Positions 41,410 to 50,790 are shown, numbered from the stretch's first letter. The stretch: 62,876 nucleotides of DNA from CAG-791 sp963605745 (GCA_963605745.1 CAVCWT010000014.1:1-62876); one strand, 5' to 3'. Notes: generated by a model from the sequence alone, not told the origin. Numbers and translations are program-made.

Positions 41410-42684
41410 ATGATCAAAAAGGAAATGATTGCAATGCTGCTGGCCGGAGGCCGCGGCAGTCGTCTGGGGATCCTGACCTCCAAGATGGCAAAGCCTGCAG
41501 TTCCGTTTGGTGGAAAATATCGCATTATTGATTTTCCGCTGAGCAACTGCATCAATTCAGGAGTTGATACGGTGGGTGTTTTAACTCAGTACATGCCGCT
41601 GAAGCTGAACACGCATATCGGAATCGGTATTCCGTGGGATCTGGACAAGCTGACAGGAGGTGTTTCGGTACTGCCGCCCTACGAGAAGATTGCAGGGACG
41701 GAGTGGTACACAGGAACGGCGAATGCAATTTATCAGAACATGAGTTATATGGAGAATTATCATCCGGATTATGTTCTGATTCTGTCCGGGGATCATATCT
41801 ACAAGATGGATTATGAGTCCATGCTGGATTTTCACAAGGAGAACAACGCAGATGTAACCATCGCAGTCATGCCGGTTCCGATGGAAGAGGCAAAACGCTT
41901 TGGCATTATGATCACGGATGAGAAACGGCAGATCACGGATTTTGAAGAGAAACCTGCCAATCCGCGCAGCAATCTGGCGTCGATGGGAATCTATATTTTC
42001 TCCTGGAAGGCCTTTAAGGAGGCCTTAGAGACCAACAAGGATATTCCGGAGCTGGATTTTGGCAAGCATATCATTCCTTATTGCAGGGACAAGGGAGAGA
42101 GGCTCTTTGCCTATGAGTTTAACGGCTATTGGAAGGATGTCGGAACCCTGACCTCTTATTGGGAAGCCAATATGCAGCTGATCGATATCATTCCGGAGTT
42201 CAACCTTTACGAGGAGTACTGGAAGATCTACACGAACGTGGATTCGCTGCCGCCGCAGTATTACGGCCCGAACAGCAGTGTACTGCGTTCGATCGTGGGA
42301 GACGGCAGTGAGATTTACGGCAGCCTGGAGCAGTCTGTGGTCGGCAGCGATGTTGTGATCGGCGAAGGCAGCGTGATCAAGGATTCCATCATTATGAACG
42401 GCGCAAGGATTGATGCTGGATGCCACCTGGAAAAGGTCATTGTGGCAGAACGGGCGCACATCCGTGACAACGTGACCATTGGCTGCGGGGAAGAGATCCC
42501 GAATGAAACGGATCCGGGCATTTACTGCCAGGGACTTACGGTTATTGCAGAGGACACGGAGGTGCCTGCCGGCGTATGCATCGGTAAGAATGTCATGATA
42601 AACGGGAAAACAACAGCAGAGGATTATCCGGAAGGGAAGCTTGCAAGCGGCCGAACTCTGAATAAAGAGGGAGGTGCAGTATGA
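41410..42684 (+). CDS. glgC: Glucose-1-phosphate adenylyltransferase, catalytic
   Basis: A 424-residue ADP-glucose pyrophosphorylase, the committed step in glycogen synthesis. It has the nucleotide loop LLAGGRGSRLGILTSKMAKPAVPFGG (about residues 9-34), the ILSGDHIYKMDY motif, the glucose-phosphate-binding FEEKP and the C-terminal left-handed helix with SVVGSDVVIGEGSVI. ATG 41410 has AGGTGA upstream; GTG 41401 is less likely. It overlaps glgD by four bases. Confidence 0.96.
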   Translation: MIKKEMIAMLLAGGRGSRLGILTSKMAKPAVPFGGKYRIIDFPLSNCINSGVDTVGVLTQYMPLKLNTHIGIGIPWDLDKLTGGVSVLPPYEKIAGTEWYTGTANAIYQNMSYMENYHPDYVLILSGDHIYKMDYESMLDFHKENNADVTIAVMPVPMEEAKRFGIMITDEKRQITDFEEKPANPRSNLASMGIYIFSWKAFKEALETNKDIPELDFGKHIIPYCRDKGERLFAYEFNGYWKDVGTLTSYWEANMQLIDIIPEFNLYEEYWKIYTNVDSLPPQYYGPNSSVLRSIVGDGSEIYGSLEQSVVGSDVVIGEGSVIKDSIIMNGARIDAGCHLEKVIVAERAHIRDNVTIGCGEEIPNETDPGIYCQGLTVIAEDTEVPAGVCIGKNVMINGKTTAEDYPEGKLASGRTLNKEGGAV

Positions 42685-43802
42685 GAGCAATCGGAATTAT
42701 TCTGGCGGGCGGACGATCCAACCGCATGAGGGAGTTATCCAGAAAACGCGCAGCCTGTGCAATGCCGATCGCAGGAAGCTTTCGCAGCATTGATTTTGCA
42801 TTGACGAATATGGAGTATTCGAGAGTGCAGAAGGTGGCTGTGCTGACACAGTACAATTCCAGAAGTCTGAATGAACACCTGAGCTCTTCAAAGTGGTGGG
42901 ATTTTGGACGAAAGCAAGGCGGGATGTTCCTGTTCACTCCTTCCTTTACCAGTGAAAATGGCAATTGGTATCGGGGGACAGCAGATGCCATTGCACAGAA
43001 CATCAGCTTTCTGAAAAATTCACATGAACCGTATGTGGTTATTACCTCCGGTGACTGTGTCTACAAAATGGACTACAACGAGGTCCTGGAGTATCACGTG
43101 GCGAAACGGGCAGACATCACGGTGGTGTGTAAGGATATGCCGGAGGAGGTCAATGTAGAACGCTACGGAACTGTGGAGCTGGACGAGGATGGCCGAATCA
43201 CAGAGTTTGTGGAGAAGCCGATTGTGGCAAAATCACAGACCATTTCCTGCGGAATCTATGTCATTCGCAGACGTGCATTGATCGAACTGCTCGAGCGCAG
43301 CGAGGAGGAAGGACGGTTTGATTTTGTTCAGGATATCCTGATCCGCTATAAGGATGTGAAGCGCATCTATGGCTACAAGACGGATCGGTATTGGAACAAT
43401 GTCGCTTCTGTTGAGGATTATTTCCGGGTGAACATGGATTTCCTGAAACCTGAGGTTCGGAATTATTTCTTCCGGGAGTATCCGGGAATTCATACGAAGG
43501 TGGCAGATCTTCCGCCGGCTAAATTCAACGCAGGGGTGAATGTGAAGGGCAGCCTTCTGTCCAGTGGTTGTATCGTGAACGGAACGGTAGAGGATTCCGT
43601 TCTCTTCCAGCAGGTGTATGTTGGCAACAACTGTGTAATTCGTAATAGTTTGATCCTGAATGATGTCTATATCGGGGACAATGCCTATATCGAAAACTGT
43701 ATTGTGGAATCGGGCAGTACCATTCAGAGCAATGCATTTTATAAAGGTGAAGGTGGAGTTCAAATCGTCATTGAAGAAAAAGGCGAGAGATACAGCATGT
43801 AA
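42681..43802 (+). CDS. glgD: GlgD, regulatory partner of ADP-glucose pyrophosphorylase
   Basis: A 373-residue homologue of GlgC. The start IGIILAGGRSNRMRELSRKRA lacks the full catalytic loop of GlgC (the GxGxRL pattern and one basic residue are changed), as in known Firmicutes GlgD proteins, which assemble with GlgC and raise its activity. ITSGDCVYKMDYN, FVEKP and the C-terminal beta-helix are kept. It overlaps glgC by ATGA, so the two subunits are made together. Confidence 0.94.
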   Translation: MRAIGIILAGGRSNRMRELSRKRAACAMPIAGSFRSIDFALTNMEYSRVQKVAVLTQYNSRSLNEHLSSSKWWDFGRKQGGMFLFTPSFTSENGNWYRGTADAIAQNISFLKNSHEPYVVITSGDCVYKMDYNEVLEYHVAKRADITVVCKDMPEEVNVERYGTVELDEDGRITEFVEKPIVAKSQTISCGIYVIRRRALIELLERSEEEGRFDFVQDILIRYKDVKRIYGYKTDRYWNNVASVEDYFRVNMDFLKPEVRNYFFREYPGIHTKVADLPPAKFNAGVNVKGSLLSSGCIVNGTVEDSVLFQQVYVGNNCVIRNSLILNDVYIGDNAYIENCIVESGSTIQSNAFYKGEGGVQIVIEEKGERYSM

Positions 43803-43817
43803 GTAGAAGGGATCGCT

Positions 43818-44111
43818 ATGAAAATTACAGATGTTAGGGTACGCAGGATTGCTCAGTCAGGCAAAATGAAGGCAATCGTTTCAATTACACTCGACAGCGA
43901 ATTTGTGGTACATGACATTAAAGTAATTGAAGGCGAAAAGGGATTGTTTATTGCAATGCCCAGCCGGAAAACGGCAGAGGGAGAATATCGGGACATTGCA
44001 CATCCCATTCATGCAGAGGCAAGAAGGCAGGTGGAAGAAGCCATTCTTGCTAAATATCGGGAATGCCTTGCCGCCGCAGAAGCGGAGAACGCAGAGCAGT
44101 CCGGATCTTAA
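43818..44111 (+). CDS. spoVG: SpoVG family RNA/DNA-binding regulator
   Basis: A 97-residue protein matching SpoVG: MKITDVRVRRI, MKAIVSITLDSEFVVHDIKVIEG and GLFIAMPSRKTAEGEYRDIAHPI are diagnostic (residues 1-70). SpoVG affects septation, sporulation and RNA stability in different species and is also present in non-sporulating members. It lies 15 bases after glgD, an unusual partner for glycogen genes, and is followed by a very strong terminator. Confidence 0.95.
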   Translation: MKITDVRVRRIAQSGKMKAIVSITLDSEFVVHDIKVIEGEKGLFIAMPSRKTAEGEYRDIAHPIHAEARRQVEEAILAKYRECLAAAEAENAEQSGS

Positions 44112-44126
44112 AAGGAGTAACAAAAG

Positions 44127-44176
44127 CAGATACAAAAGCAGCAGGAGACGAAAATCTCCTGCTGCTTTTGTATCTG
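44127..44176 (+). terminator. Terminator after spoVG with 22-bp perfect stem
   Basis: CAGATACAAAAGCAGCAGGA plus GA (44127-44148) pairs perfectly with 44155-44176 around the loop CGAAAA. The last pairs run straight into the end of a family A repeat (TTTAGCACC at 44178). Confidence 0.9.
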
Positions 44177-44177
44177 T

Positions 44178-44270
44178 TTAGCACCTGGCGATTTCAACAT
44201 GAATCGGGCGCCTCGCGGACGAATTCATGATTGAAATCCTCTGATGGGGCTGGCAAAGAGTCCTGAACGG
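44178..44270 (-). repeat. Family A repeat, module 3 with remnants (A4)
   Basis: On the minus strand GATTTCAATCATGAATTC, CGTCCGCGAGGCGCCC and GATTCATGTTGAAATC form the module 3 hairpin, ending GGTGCTAAA. Modules 1 and 2 are reduced to GCCAGCCCCATCAG. Confidence 0.75.
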
Positions 44271-44308
44271 CAGAACGCTTACGCCGGCAGGTGATTTTCG
44301 CAGGAGTA

Positions 44309-44317
44309 TGGTATGAT
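44309..44317 (+). promoter_or_regulatory. Extended -10 promoter for mfd
   Basis: TGG then TATGAT, within ATGGTATGATGTC, the same 13 bases that precede rpsF. The predicted leader is about 30 nt. Confidence 0.5.
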
Positions 44318-44353
44318 GTCGACAGTATCGTTCGACAGCATAAGGATCAATTC

Positions 44354-47300
44354 ATGAAGACATTGACATCGCCTCTTTCGGAGGCACCGGAATATCAAAA
44401 GCTCATAGAAGCTCTGACAGAGTCGGGAGGAAGGGCCATCGCAGACGGCTGTGTTCCCTCTCAAAAGCTGCATCTTGCCTTTGCGCTCTCAAAGGAGAGC
44501 GCTCTTTTGCCGTATGGAAGGTTTCGTCTCATTCTGACCTATTCTGACAAAAGAGTTCGTGAGATACGAGATGAGTATCTGTTTTATGACAGGAATACCT
44601 TCAGCTTTCCTGCCAAGGATCTGATTTTCTATCAGGCGGACCTGCGCGGCAAAGAGATCGAAAAGGAACGCATGCAGTGTCTGCGCAGAATTGTAGAGGG
44701 ACGACCGACAACAATTGTGACAACCTTTGCGGCCCTGATGACACCGCAGGTTCCGCTGCACGTCATGAAAGAGAACGTGCTGTCCTTGAAAAAGAGGCAG
44801 ATTTTCTCTCTGGAGGATCTGACAAAGAGACTGGTTCGCCTGGGATATGAGAAAAATTATCAGGTCGATGCACCGGGACAGTTCGCTCTTCGCGGCGATA
44901 TTCTGGATGTGTTTGATCTGACGGAGGAGAACCCGTACCGTATCGAGTTTTTTGATGATGAGGTGGATTCCATCCGTAGTTTTGACCTGGAGAGCCAAAG
45001 GTCCATTGAGCCTTTGGAGTCGGTGCAGATCTATCCGGCGATTGAACTGGTTCTCTCCGACCAGAGGCTTAGCGATGGCATTGACCGAATGCGTGCAGAA
45101 GAAAAGGAAACAGAAGAGACTCTTCGGGCGAGCGGGCATCAGGAAGCAGCAACGAGGCTGTCTCGTGAGATTGCAGAGCGTTGTGAGGAAGCTCTGGAGT
45201 ACCGGAGTCTGGACGGACTGGAAGGGTATATTCATTATTTTTATCCGCAGACGGATAGCCTTCTGGAGCTGTTCCCAAAGGATTACACGATGGTCTTTCT
45301 GGATGAGCCGGCCCATATTAAGGAAGAGGCAGATGCCGTCGAGCTGGAATTTCGTGAGAGCATGATCAGCCGTAGCGAGAAAGGCTATGTTCTGCCGGGG
45401 CAGATGGAACTGGTATCCAGTGCTGAAACCATCCTGGGCAAACTCAGTGCCTATCGCTGCCTTGGCCTTGCGGGCCTGGTGACCGGCAACAGCTTTTTTA
45501 TGCCGGAGTGCATTGTCTCTGTTCATGCAAGGAGCGTCGGCGGCTACAACAAGAGCTTTGACACCCTGGTGACGGAGCTTAAAAAATACCGTCTGCAAAA
45601 ATACCGCATTGTGATTATCTCTGCCTCTCGCACCAGGGCCAAGCGCCTGGCGACAGACCTGACAGGTCGCGGCCTGTCTGCCTTTTACAGCGAGAATCCG
45701 GATCGGATCCTGGAGGGCGGCGAGATTATGACCTATTACGGCAGCATTGCCCATGGGTTTGAATATCCGCAGCTGCATTTTCTCGTGATTGCGGAAACGG
45801 ACATTTTCGGGACGGCCGCAACGAGACGCAAAAAGAAAAAGCATCACTATGAAGGGGAATCCATCCGGGATTTTGCCCAGTTAAAGGTCGGCGATTATGT
45901 GGTTCATGAGGACCACGGAATTGGAATCTATCGCGGCGTCGAAAAGATCGAGGTCGAAGGCATCGCCAAAGATTATATTAAGATCGAGTACGGCGGAGGC
46001 GGAACCTTATACATTCTCCCGGGAGAGCTGCGCGTATTGCAAAAATACGCATCTCAGGAGGCGGCCAAGCCTAAATTAAACAAGCTCGGAACCCAGGAAT
46101 GGACCACAACCAAGAACAAGGTAAAAGGAGCGGTCGCTGAGGTTGCAGAGGATCTGGTGCAGCTCTATGCCAAACGTCAGGCTATGAAGGGGCATGCCTT
46201 TGAAAAGGATACCGTATGGCAGCGGGAATTCGAGGAGCTCTTTCCTTATGAAGAGACGCAGGATCAGCTCAATGCCATCGCAGACACCAAGGCGGATATG
46301 GAATCGGATAAGATCATGGACCGCCTGATCTGCGGAGACGTCGGCTACGGCAAGACGGAAATTGCGATTCGTGCGGCCTTTAAGGCCATCCAGGACGGGA
46401 TGCAGGTCGCCGTCCTGGTTCCTACAACGATCCTGGCACAGCAGCACTGCAATACCTTCCAGGAGCGAATGAAGGAATATCCTGTCTGCGTGGAAATGCT
46501 GTCCCGCTTCCGTTCGTCTGCTGAGCAGAAAAAAACGCTGGAGGGGCTCGCCTCCGGACGGGTGGACATCGTCATCGGAACGCACAGGCTCCTCTCCAAG
46601 GATGTGCAGTTCAAAAGACTCGGTCTTCTCGTTGTGGATGAGGAGCAGCGATTCGGCGTCACCCACAAGGAGAAAATCAAAAAGCTTCGCGAGAATGTAG
46701 ATGTCCTGACCCTGTCTGCAACGCCGATTCCCAGAACGCTCCATATGAGCCTGATCGGGATCCGCGACATGAGCGTCCTCGAGGAGGCACCGCAGGAACG
46801 TGTCAGCATTCAGACCTATGTCATGGAATACAATGACGAAATGGTGAGAGAGGCTGTCCTGCGCGAGCTCTCCCGCGGCGGACAGGTATACTACGTGTAC
46901 AACAGGGTCAATGATATCGCAGAGACCGCAGCAAGACTGCAGCAGCAGATTCCGGAAGCCAGAATCGGCTATGCCCACGGTCAGATGAACGAGACAGAAC
47001 TGGAAAAAATCATGTACGATTTTATCAGCGGAGACATTGATGTTCTGGTCTCGACCACCATCATCGAAACGGGACTGGATATTTCGAATGTAAATACGAT
47101 CATCATCCACGATTCCGATCGAATGGGATTGTCTCAGCTCTACCAGCTGCGAGGCCGCGTAGGACGTTCCAACCGGACAGCCTATGCCTTTTTGATGTAC
47201 AAAAAGGACAAGATGCTGAAAGAGGTCGCCGAAAAGCGGCTGGCAGCCATTCGAGAATTCACGGACCTTGGCAGCGGCTTTCGGATTGCCATGCGCGATC

Positions 47301-47929
47301 TGGAGATCCGGGGAGCGGGAGCCGTCCTTGGCAAGGCACAGCATGGGCATATGACTGCAGTAGGCTATGATCTGTACTGCAAGATGCTGGACGGCGCCGT
47401 CAAGGAGGCGAAAGGCGAACCGGTTCAAGAGGAGAAAACGACCACCGTCAATCTCTCGGCGGATGCGTTCATTCCGGAAAGTTATATTCTGAACGAAGCA
47501 CAGAAGCTGGATATTTATAAAAAGATTGCAGCAATTTCTTCACTGGAAGATTGTGATGACATTCGGGATGAATTGCGCGATCGGTTCGGTGAAAAGATTC
47601 CGGAACCTGCAGAGAACCTTCTTCGGGTTGCACTGATCCGGTCCATAGCCGGTAAGATGGATATTGATGAAATTGTCGGCGGCGATGGCAGCATTCGTAT
47701 TACGATGTGCAGGAACGCCGATGTTCATGTGGAGAATATTCCGGCCTTTTTAGGCTCCCAGAAGAAAACCCTTCAGTTCTTCCCGAAGGGCATGCCGAAG
47801 GGAGAGCATAAAGGACAGCCGTATTTTGTGCGGAGCTATCCTGTCAGCGGAATCACCATTCGCGACGAAGAAATGCTCCTGGAAACGGTGGAGACTCTGC
47901 TGGTGGAATTCAGCAAATATTTGCGGTGA
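44354..47929 (+). CDS. mfd: Transcription-repair coupling factor Mfd
   Basis: A 1191-residue helicase/translocase that removes stalled RNA polymerase and recruits UvrA. The UvrB-homology part is followed by the RNA polymerase interaction domain (LKVGDYVVHEDHGIGIYRGVE near 515-535), the RecG-like translocase with Walker A GDVGYGKTE (about 661) and DEEQ (about 761), the ALTLSATPIPRTLHMS region, and the C-terminal TRCF domain. The start ATG 44354 follows AAGGAT by 6 bases; the longer frame from 44291 covers the promoter. The length is normal. Confidence 0.97.
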   Translation: MKTLTSPLSEAPEYQKLIEALTESGGRAIADGCVPSQKLHLAFALSKESALLPYGRFRLILTYSDKRVREIRDEYLFYDRNTFSFPAKDLIFYQADLRGKEIEKERMQCLRRIVEGRPTTIVTTFAALMTPQVPLHVMKENVLSLKKRQIFSLEDLTKRLVRLGYEKNYQVDAPGQFALRGDILDVFDLTEENPYRIEFFDDEVDSIRSFDLESQRSIEPLESVQIYPAIELVLSDQRLSDGIDRMRAEEKETEETLRASGHQEAATRLSREIAERCEEALEYRSLDGLEGYIHYFYPQTDSLLELFPKDYTMVFLDEPAHIKEEADAVELEFRESMISRSEKGYVLPGQMELVSSAETILGKLSAYRCLGLAGLVTGNSFFMPECIVSVHARSVGGYNKSFDTLVTELKKYRLQKYRIVIISASRTRAKRLATDLTGRGLSAFYSENPDRILEGGEIMTYYGSIAHGFEYPQLHFLVIAETDIFGTAATRRKKKKHHYEGESIRDFAQLKVGDYVVHEDHGIGIYRGVEKIEVEGIAKDYIKIEYGGGGTLYILPGELRVLQKYASQEAAKPKLNKLGTQEWTTTKNKVKGAVAEVAEDLVQLYAKRQAMKGHAFEKDTVWQREFEELFPYEETQDQLNAIADTKADMESDKIMDRLICGDVGYGKTEIAIRAAFKAIQDGMQVAVLVPTTILAQQHCNTFQERMKEYPVCVEMLSRFRSSAEQKKTLEGLASGRVDIVIGTHRLLSKDVQFKRLGLLVVDEEQRFGVTHKEKIKKLRENVDVLTLSATPIPRTLHMSLIGIRDMSVLEEAPQERVSIQTYVMEYNDEMVREAVLRELSRGGQVYYVYNRVNDIAETAARLQQQIPEARIGYAHGQMNETELEKIMYDFISGDIDVLVSTTIIETGLDISNVNTIIIHDSDRMGLSQLYQLRGRVGRSNRTAYAFLMYKKDKMLKEVAEKRLAAIREFTDLGSGFRIAMRDLEIRGAGAVLGKAQHGHMTAVGYDLYCKMLDGAVKEAKGEPVQEEKTTTVNLSADAFIPESYILNEAQKLDIYKKIAAISSLEDCDDIRDELRDRFGEKIPEPAENLLRVALIRSIAGKMDIDEIVGGDGSIRITMCRNADVHVENIPAFLGSQKKTLQFFPKGMPKGEHKGQPYFVRSYPVSGITIRDEEMLLETVETLLVEFSKYLR

Positions 47930-47935
47930 ATCTCC

Positions 47936-48083
47936 TCATCTTGATTTTGATACTTAAAAATGCCTGGGGATATTTCGTCGTTTGGAGTTGCTGCCGACTG
48001 TGCCGGCAATCATTCCAGGCTTTGGAGACAGTGCATGCGCAGATTTCTCTTCGCATTCAGAAAACTCCAATGTGGCTGGGCAG
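47936..48083 (+). repeat. Family A repeat, diverged module 1 copy (A7)
   Basis: CATCTTGATTTTGATACTTA closely matches copy A6, and GAAAACTCCAATGTGGCTGGG at 48058-48078 region matches the end of module 1 in A1. Between them lies about 90 bp of different sequence containing TTTGGAGTT, which can pair with AACTCCAA. It fills the mfd-pth gap. Confidence 0.6.
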
Positions 48084-48104
48084 AATAAAAGGAAGGAAAA
48101 GAAA

Positions 48105-48683
48105 ATGGATCAGGATTGGTATTTGATTGTGGGCCTTGGAAATCCCGGCAAAGAATATGACGGCACACGTCACAATGTCGGGTTTGACGTGGCAGATCTG
48201 TTAATTGACAAGTGGAACATTGACGGACCCACCAGGTTTAAAAAGTCGCTGGTGGGAAAGGGGAAAATCGGTGACGCAAAGGTCATCATCATGAAACCGA
48301 TGACTTATATGAATCTGTCGGGAGAGGCCGTCCGCGAAGGACTCGACTATTACAAAATCGATGCGGCCAGTCATTTAATCGTCATTTCAGATGATATTGA
48401 TCTGGCACCGGGAAGGATCCGCCTGCGGCAAAAAGGAAGTGCCGGCGGGCACAATGGACTCAAGAATATCATGCAGCATGTGGGCGATGGGAATTTCATG
48501 CGTGTGCGCATCGGCGTCGGAGCGAAGCCCAGTCCGGAGTACAATCTGGCAGACCATGTTCTGGGACATCCGCAGGGGGAAGACAAGGAACAGATCGCTC
48601 TTGCAGAGCAGAACGCAGCAGATGCCGTGCACAGTATCCTCACAGACGGAATCCAGAAGGCAATGAATCAGTACAACAAGTGA
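48105..48683 (+). CDS. pth: Peptidyl-tRNA hydrolase
   Basis: A 192-residue enzyme that frees tRNA from prematurely released peptidyl-tRNA. It has LIVGLGNPGKEYDGTRHNVGF (about 6-26) with the catalytic His in TRHNVG, KPMTYMNLSGEAV, and the DDIDLAPGRIRLRQKGSAGGHNGLK region (about 97-121). The frame extends upstream into repeat A7, but ATG 48105 is the family start, with GGAAGGAAAA before it. Position after mfd is common in Firmicutes. Confidence 0.96.
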   Translation: MDQDWYLIVGLGNPGKEYDGTRHNVGFDVADLLIDKWNIDGPTRFKKSLVGKGKIGDAKVIIMKPMTYMNLSGEAVREGLDYYKIDAASHLIVISDDIDLAPGRIRLRQKGSAGGHNGLKNIMQHVGDGNFMRVRIGVGAKPSPEYNLADHVLGHPQGEDKEQIALAEQNAADAVHSILTDGIQKAMNQYNK

Positions 48684-48685
48684 AG

Positions 48686-48747
48686 ATTGTCTGCCTGCGA
48701 TAGCCGCAGCGGGCATTCTCTGTGTCCATCGCAGGCGGGCAGACAAT
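48686..48747. repeat. Hairpin downstream of pth
   Basis: ATTGTCTGC-CTGCGAT pairs with ATCGCAG-GCAGACAAT, with a 4-base bulge, around a 26-base loop. No T-run follows, so it may be a processing site or weak terminator. Confidence 0.55.
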
Positions 48748-48812
48748 GAGAGTATTCAGCATCTTCTTATCAGAAATCTGCTCAGAGGGTATTGTTGGAA
48801 TAAAAGTCAGAA

Positions 48813-48862
48813 TGTTAAAATGATGTCAACTGCGTGTAAAATGAATGTTAAATGCATGTAAA
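48813..48862 (+). promoter_or_regulatory. Pho-box-like array of five 11-bp-spaced hexamers
   Basis: TGTTAA (48813), TGTCAA (48824), TGTAAA (48835), TGTTAA (48846) and TGTAAA (48857) are spaced exactly 11 bases apart. Their complement is TTAACA/TTTACA, the repeat bound by PhoP-type response regulators in Bacillus. The array lies 59 bases before a Na/phosphate cotransporter gene. A possible promoter TTGTTG-N18-TAAAAT (48792-48821) overlaps its upstream end. Confidence 0.7.
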
Positions 48863-48867
48863 GCAAC

Positions 48868-48892
48868 GCGCCGCAGGAAGAGGATGCGGCGC
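48868..48892 (+). promoter_or_regulatory. Leader hairpin before the phosphate transporter
   Basis: GCGCCGCA pairs perfectly with TGCGGCGC around a 9-base purine loop GGAAGAGGA. It lies between the Pho-like repeats and the start codon. Confidence 0.5.
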
Positions 48893-48920
48893 AGTACGAA
48901 ACAGCGGAGAACAAAAACGT

Positions 48921-50690
48921 ATGGACATCTATGGCATTTTGTCAATTGTGGGAGGACTGGTACTGTTCCTCTACGGCATTACAACGCTTGGCGACGGACT
49001 CAAGAAGGTCTCCGGCGGTAAGATGGAGCAGATTCTGCAGACGCTGACTTCCAATAAGTGGAAGGGCGCGCTGCTGGGAATGCTGGTGACCGCCGTCATC
49101 CAGTCGTCCGGTGCAACCATTGTTATGGTGGTCGGATTCGTCAATTCCGAGATCATGTCACTGAATCAGGCCGTGGGCGTCATTCTCGGTGCCAACATCG
49201 GAACCACGATTACGGCGTGGCTTTTGTCCCTGACAGGAATTGAGAGCAGCAATTTCCTGCTCTCCATGTTAAAGCCTAAGAATTTCTCACCGATCATCGG
49301 TGTCATCGGTGTCTTTATGATGATGTTCTGCAAAAAGCAGAAGCAAAAAGACGTTGGCGGCATCATGACGAGCTTTGCGGTGCTGCTGATCGGTATGACA
49401 TCCATGTCGGAGGGCGCAGCTCCTCTGGCAGAGAATCCGCAGTTTGTCGGACTCTTAACTGCGTTTTCCAACCCGATCCTGGGTCTTTTGGTGGGACTGA
49501 TTGTTACGGTTATTCTGCAGAGCTCTTCCGCATCTATCGGTATCCTGCAGTCCCTTTCCCTGACCGGTGTCCTTACGATGGGCAGTGCAATTCCGGTCAT
49601 CATGGGTGAGAATATCGGATCGGCTATTACCGGTATCATCGGTGCGATCGGAGCCTCCCGAAATGCGGTCCGCGCTTCGCTCACGCAGCTCTTTTACTGC
49701 ATCATCAAAACCGGCGTATTTATGGCCGGGTTTTATTCGCTGAATGCATTCCTTCATTTCTCGATCATGGAGCAGGTGGCAACGCCGGTTACCATTGCCG
49801 TGTTCCACAGTGTGTTCAATATTCTGGCCGTAGCATGTATGCTGCCGGTTTCGGAAATTCTGGTCAAGCTGGTAGAAAAAGTAGTGCCTATCACTGAGGC
49901 TGAAAAGGCTGCCAGTCAGAGACGCAAAGAACTGCAGATGCTGGATCCTCGCTACATTACATCGACCTCATTTGCTATGGTGGAATGTCAGAAGGCAACG
50001 GCCAAGATGGCGGAATATACACAAGAGGCACTGAATACGGCAGTGGATCTGGTTCTGCATTATGATGAAGAGGCGGCTGCAAAGGTAGAACGCCTGGAGC
50101 GGACCGTAGATGATTATGAAGATCAGCTGAACGGCTATCTTGCCAGCCTCTCCGACAAGACTTTCACCGTAGAGGATTCTCATAACTTTACACTTCTCAT
50201 GCACTGCATCAGTGATTTTGAGCGGATTTCGGATCATGCCCTGAACATCATGCAGAAGGCAACGGAGATGAACGAGAAAAAAGAGGAGTTCTCGCCTCGT
50301 GCTCTGGAAGAGCTGGAGGTGTTCCAGAATGCACTCAAGGACATTATGCAGCGCGCCGTGCGTGCGTTTTGTGAGAATGATCTGCAGCTGGCATCCACTG
50401 TTGAGCCTCTGGAGGAGGTTATTGATGGACTGAACATGGAGATCAAGCGGCATCATGTAAAGCGCCTTCGCAAAGGAAAATGCACCATTGAAACCGGCAT
50501 GATTCTGGAAGATATCACCACCGATTATGAACGAGTAGCAGATCACTGCAACAATATCGCCGTCCATCTGTCGCAGAAGGCAGAGGAAGGGTTTGACACT
50601 CACGAATATCTGCAGCATTTGGAGCACAATGCACAGGAGGACTTCCGGGCCAATGTAGCCCTTTTCGAGGCAAAATATCGACTCCCGTGA
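48921..50690 (+). CDS. Na/phosphate cotransporter with PhoU-like domain
   Basis: A 589-residue NptA/Na-Pi-II family transporter. The membrane part (about 1-310) contains two inverted QSSGA/QSSSA repeats, VIQSSGATIVMVVGF and ILQSSSASIGILQSL, which form the phosphate and sodium sites. The C-terminal 220 residues are helical and PhoU-like (HCISDFERISDHALNIM and TTDYERVADHCNNIA, both metal-binding E/D-xxxD motifs). It imports phosphate and may sense it. ATG 48921 has CGGAGA upstream; the longer frame lacks support. The Pho-like repeat array upstream agrees with the function. Confidence 0.92.
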   Translation: MDIYGILSIVGGLVLFLYGITTLGDGLKKVSGGKMEQILQTLTSNKWKGALLGMLVTAVIQSSGATIVMVVGFVNSEIMSLNQAVGVILGANIGTTITAWLLSLTGIESSNFLLSMLKPKNFSPIIGVIGVFMMMFCKKQKQKDVGGIMTSFAVLLIGMTSMSEGAAPLAENPQFVGLLTAFSNPILGLLVGLIVTVILQSSSASIGILQSLSLTGVLTMGSAIPVIMGENIGSAITGIIGAIGASRNAVRASLTQLFYCIIKTGVFMAGFYSLNAFLHFSIMEQVATPVTIAVFHSVFNILAVACMLPVSEILVKLVEKVVPITEAEKAASQRRKELQMLDPRYITSTSFAMVECQKATAKMAEYTQEALNTAVDLVLHYDEEAAAKVERLERTVDDYEDQLNGYLASLSDKTFTVEDSHNFTLLMHCISDFERISDHALNIMQKATEMNEKKEEFSPRALEELEVFQNALKDIMQRAVRAFCENDLQLASTVEPLEEVIDGLNMEIKRHHVKRLRKGKCTIETGMILEDITTDYERVADHCNNIAVHLSQKAEEGFDTHEYLQHLEHNAQEDFRANVALFEAKYRLP

Positions 50691-50749
50691 CGATCACGAA
50701 TTCGGCTGCAGGAAGCTGCTCCGGAAGGCTTTGGTGAGAGAATACAGAA

Positions 50750-50790
50750 CAAGCGGGCAGCGTCTTGGATCATAAGACGCTGCCCGCTTG
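50750..50790 (+). terminator. Terminator after the phosphate transporter
   Basis: CAAGCGGGCAGCGTCTT pairs perfectly over 17 bp with AAGACGCTGCCCGCTTG, loop GGATCAT, followed by CTTTAT. Confidence 0.8.

Noticed and set aside
47982..48104. Extended N-terminus for peptidyl-tRNA hydrolase
   Set aside because: It would be translated from repeat A7, and family members begin at the ATG at 48105.
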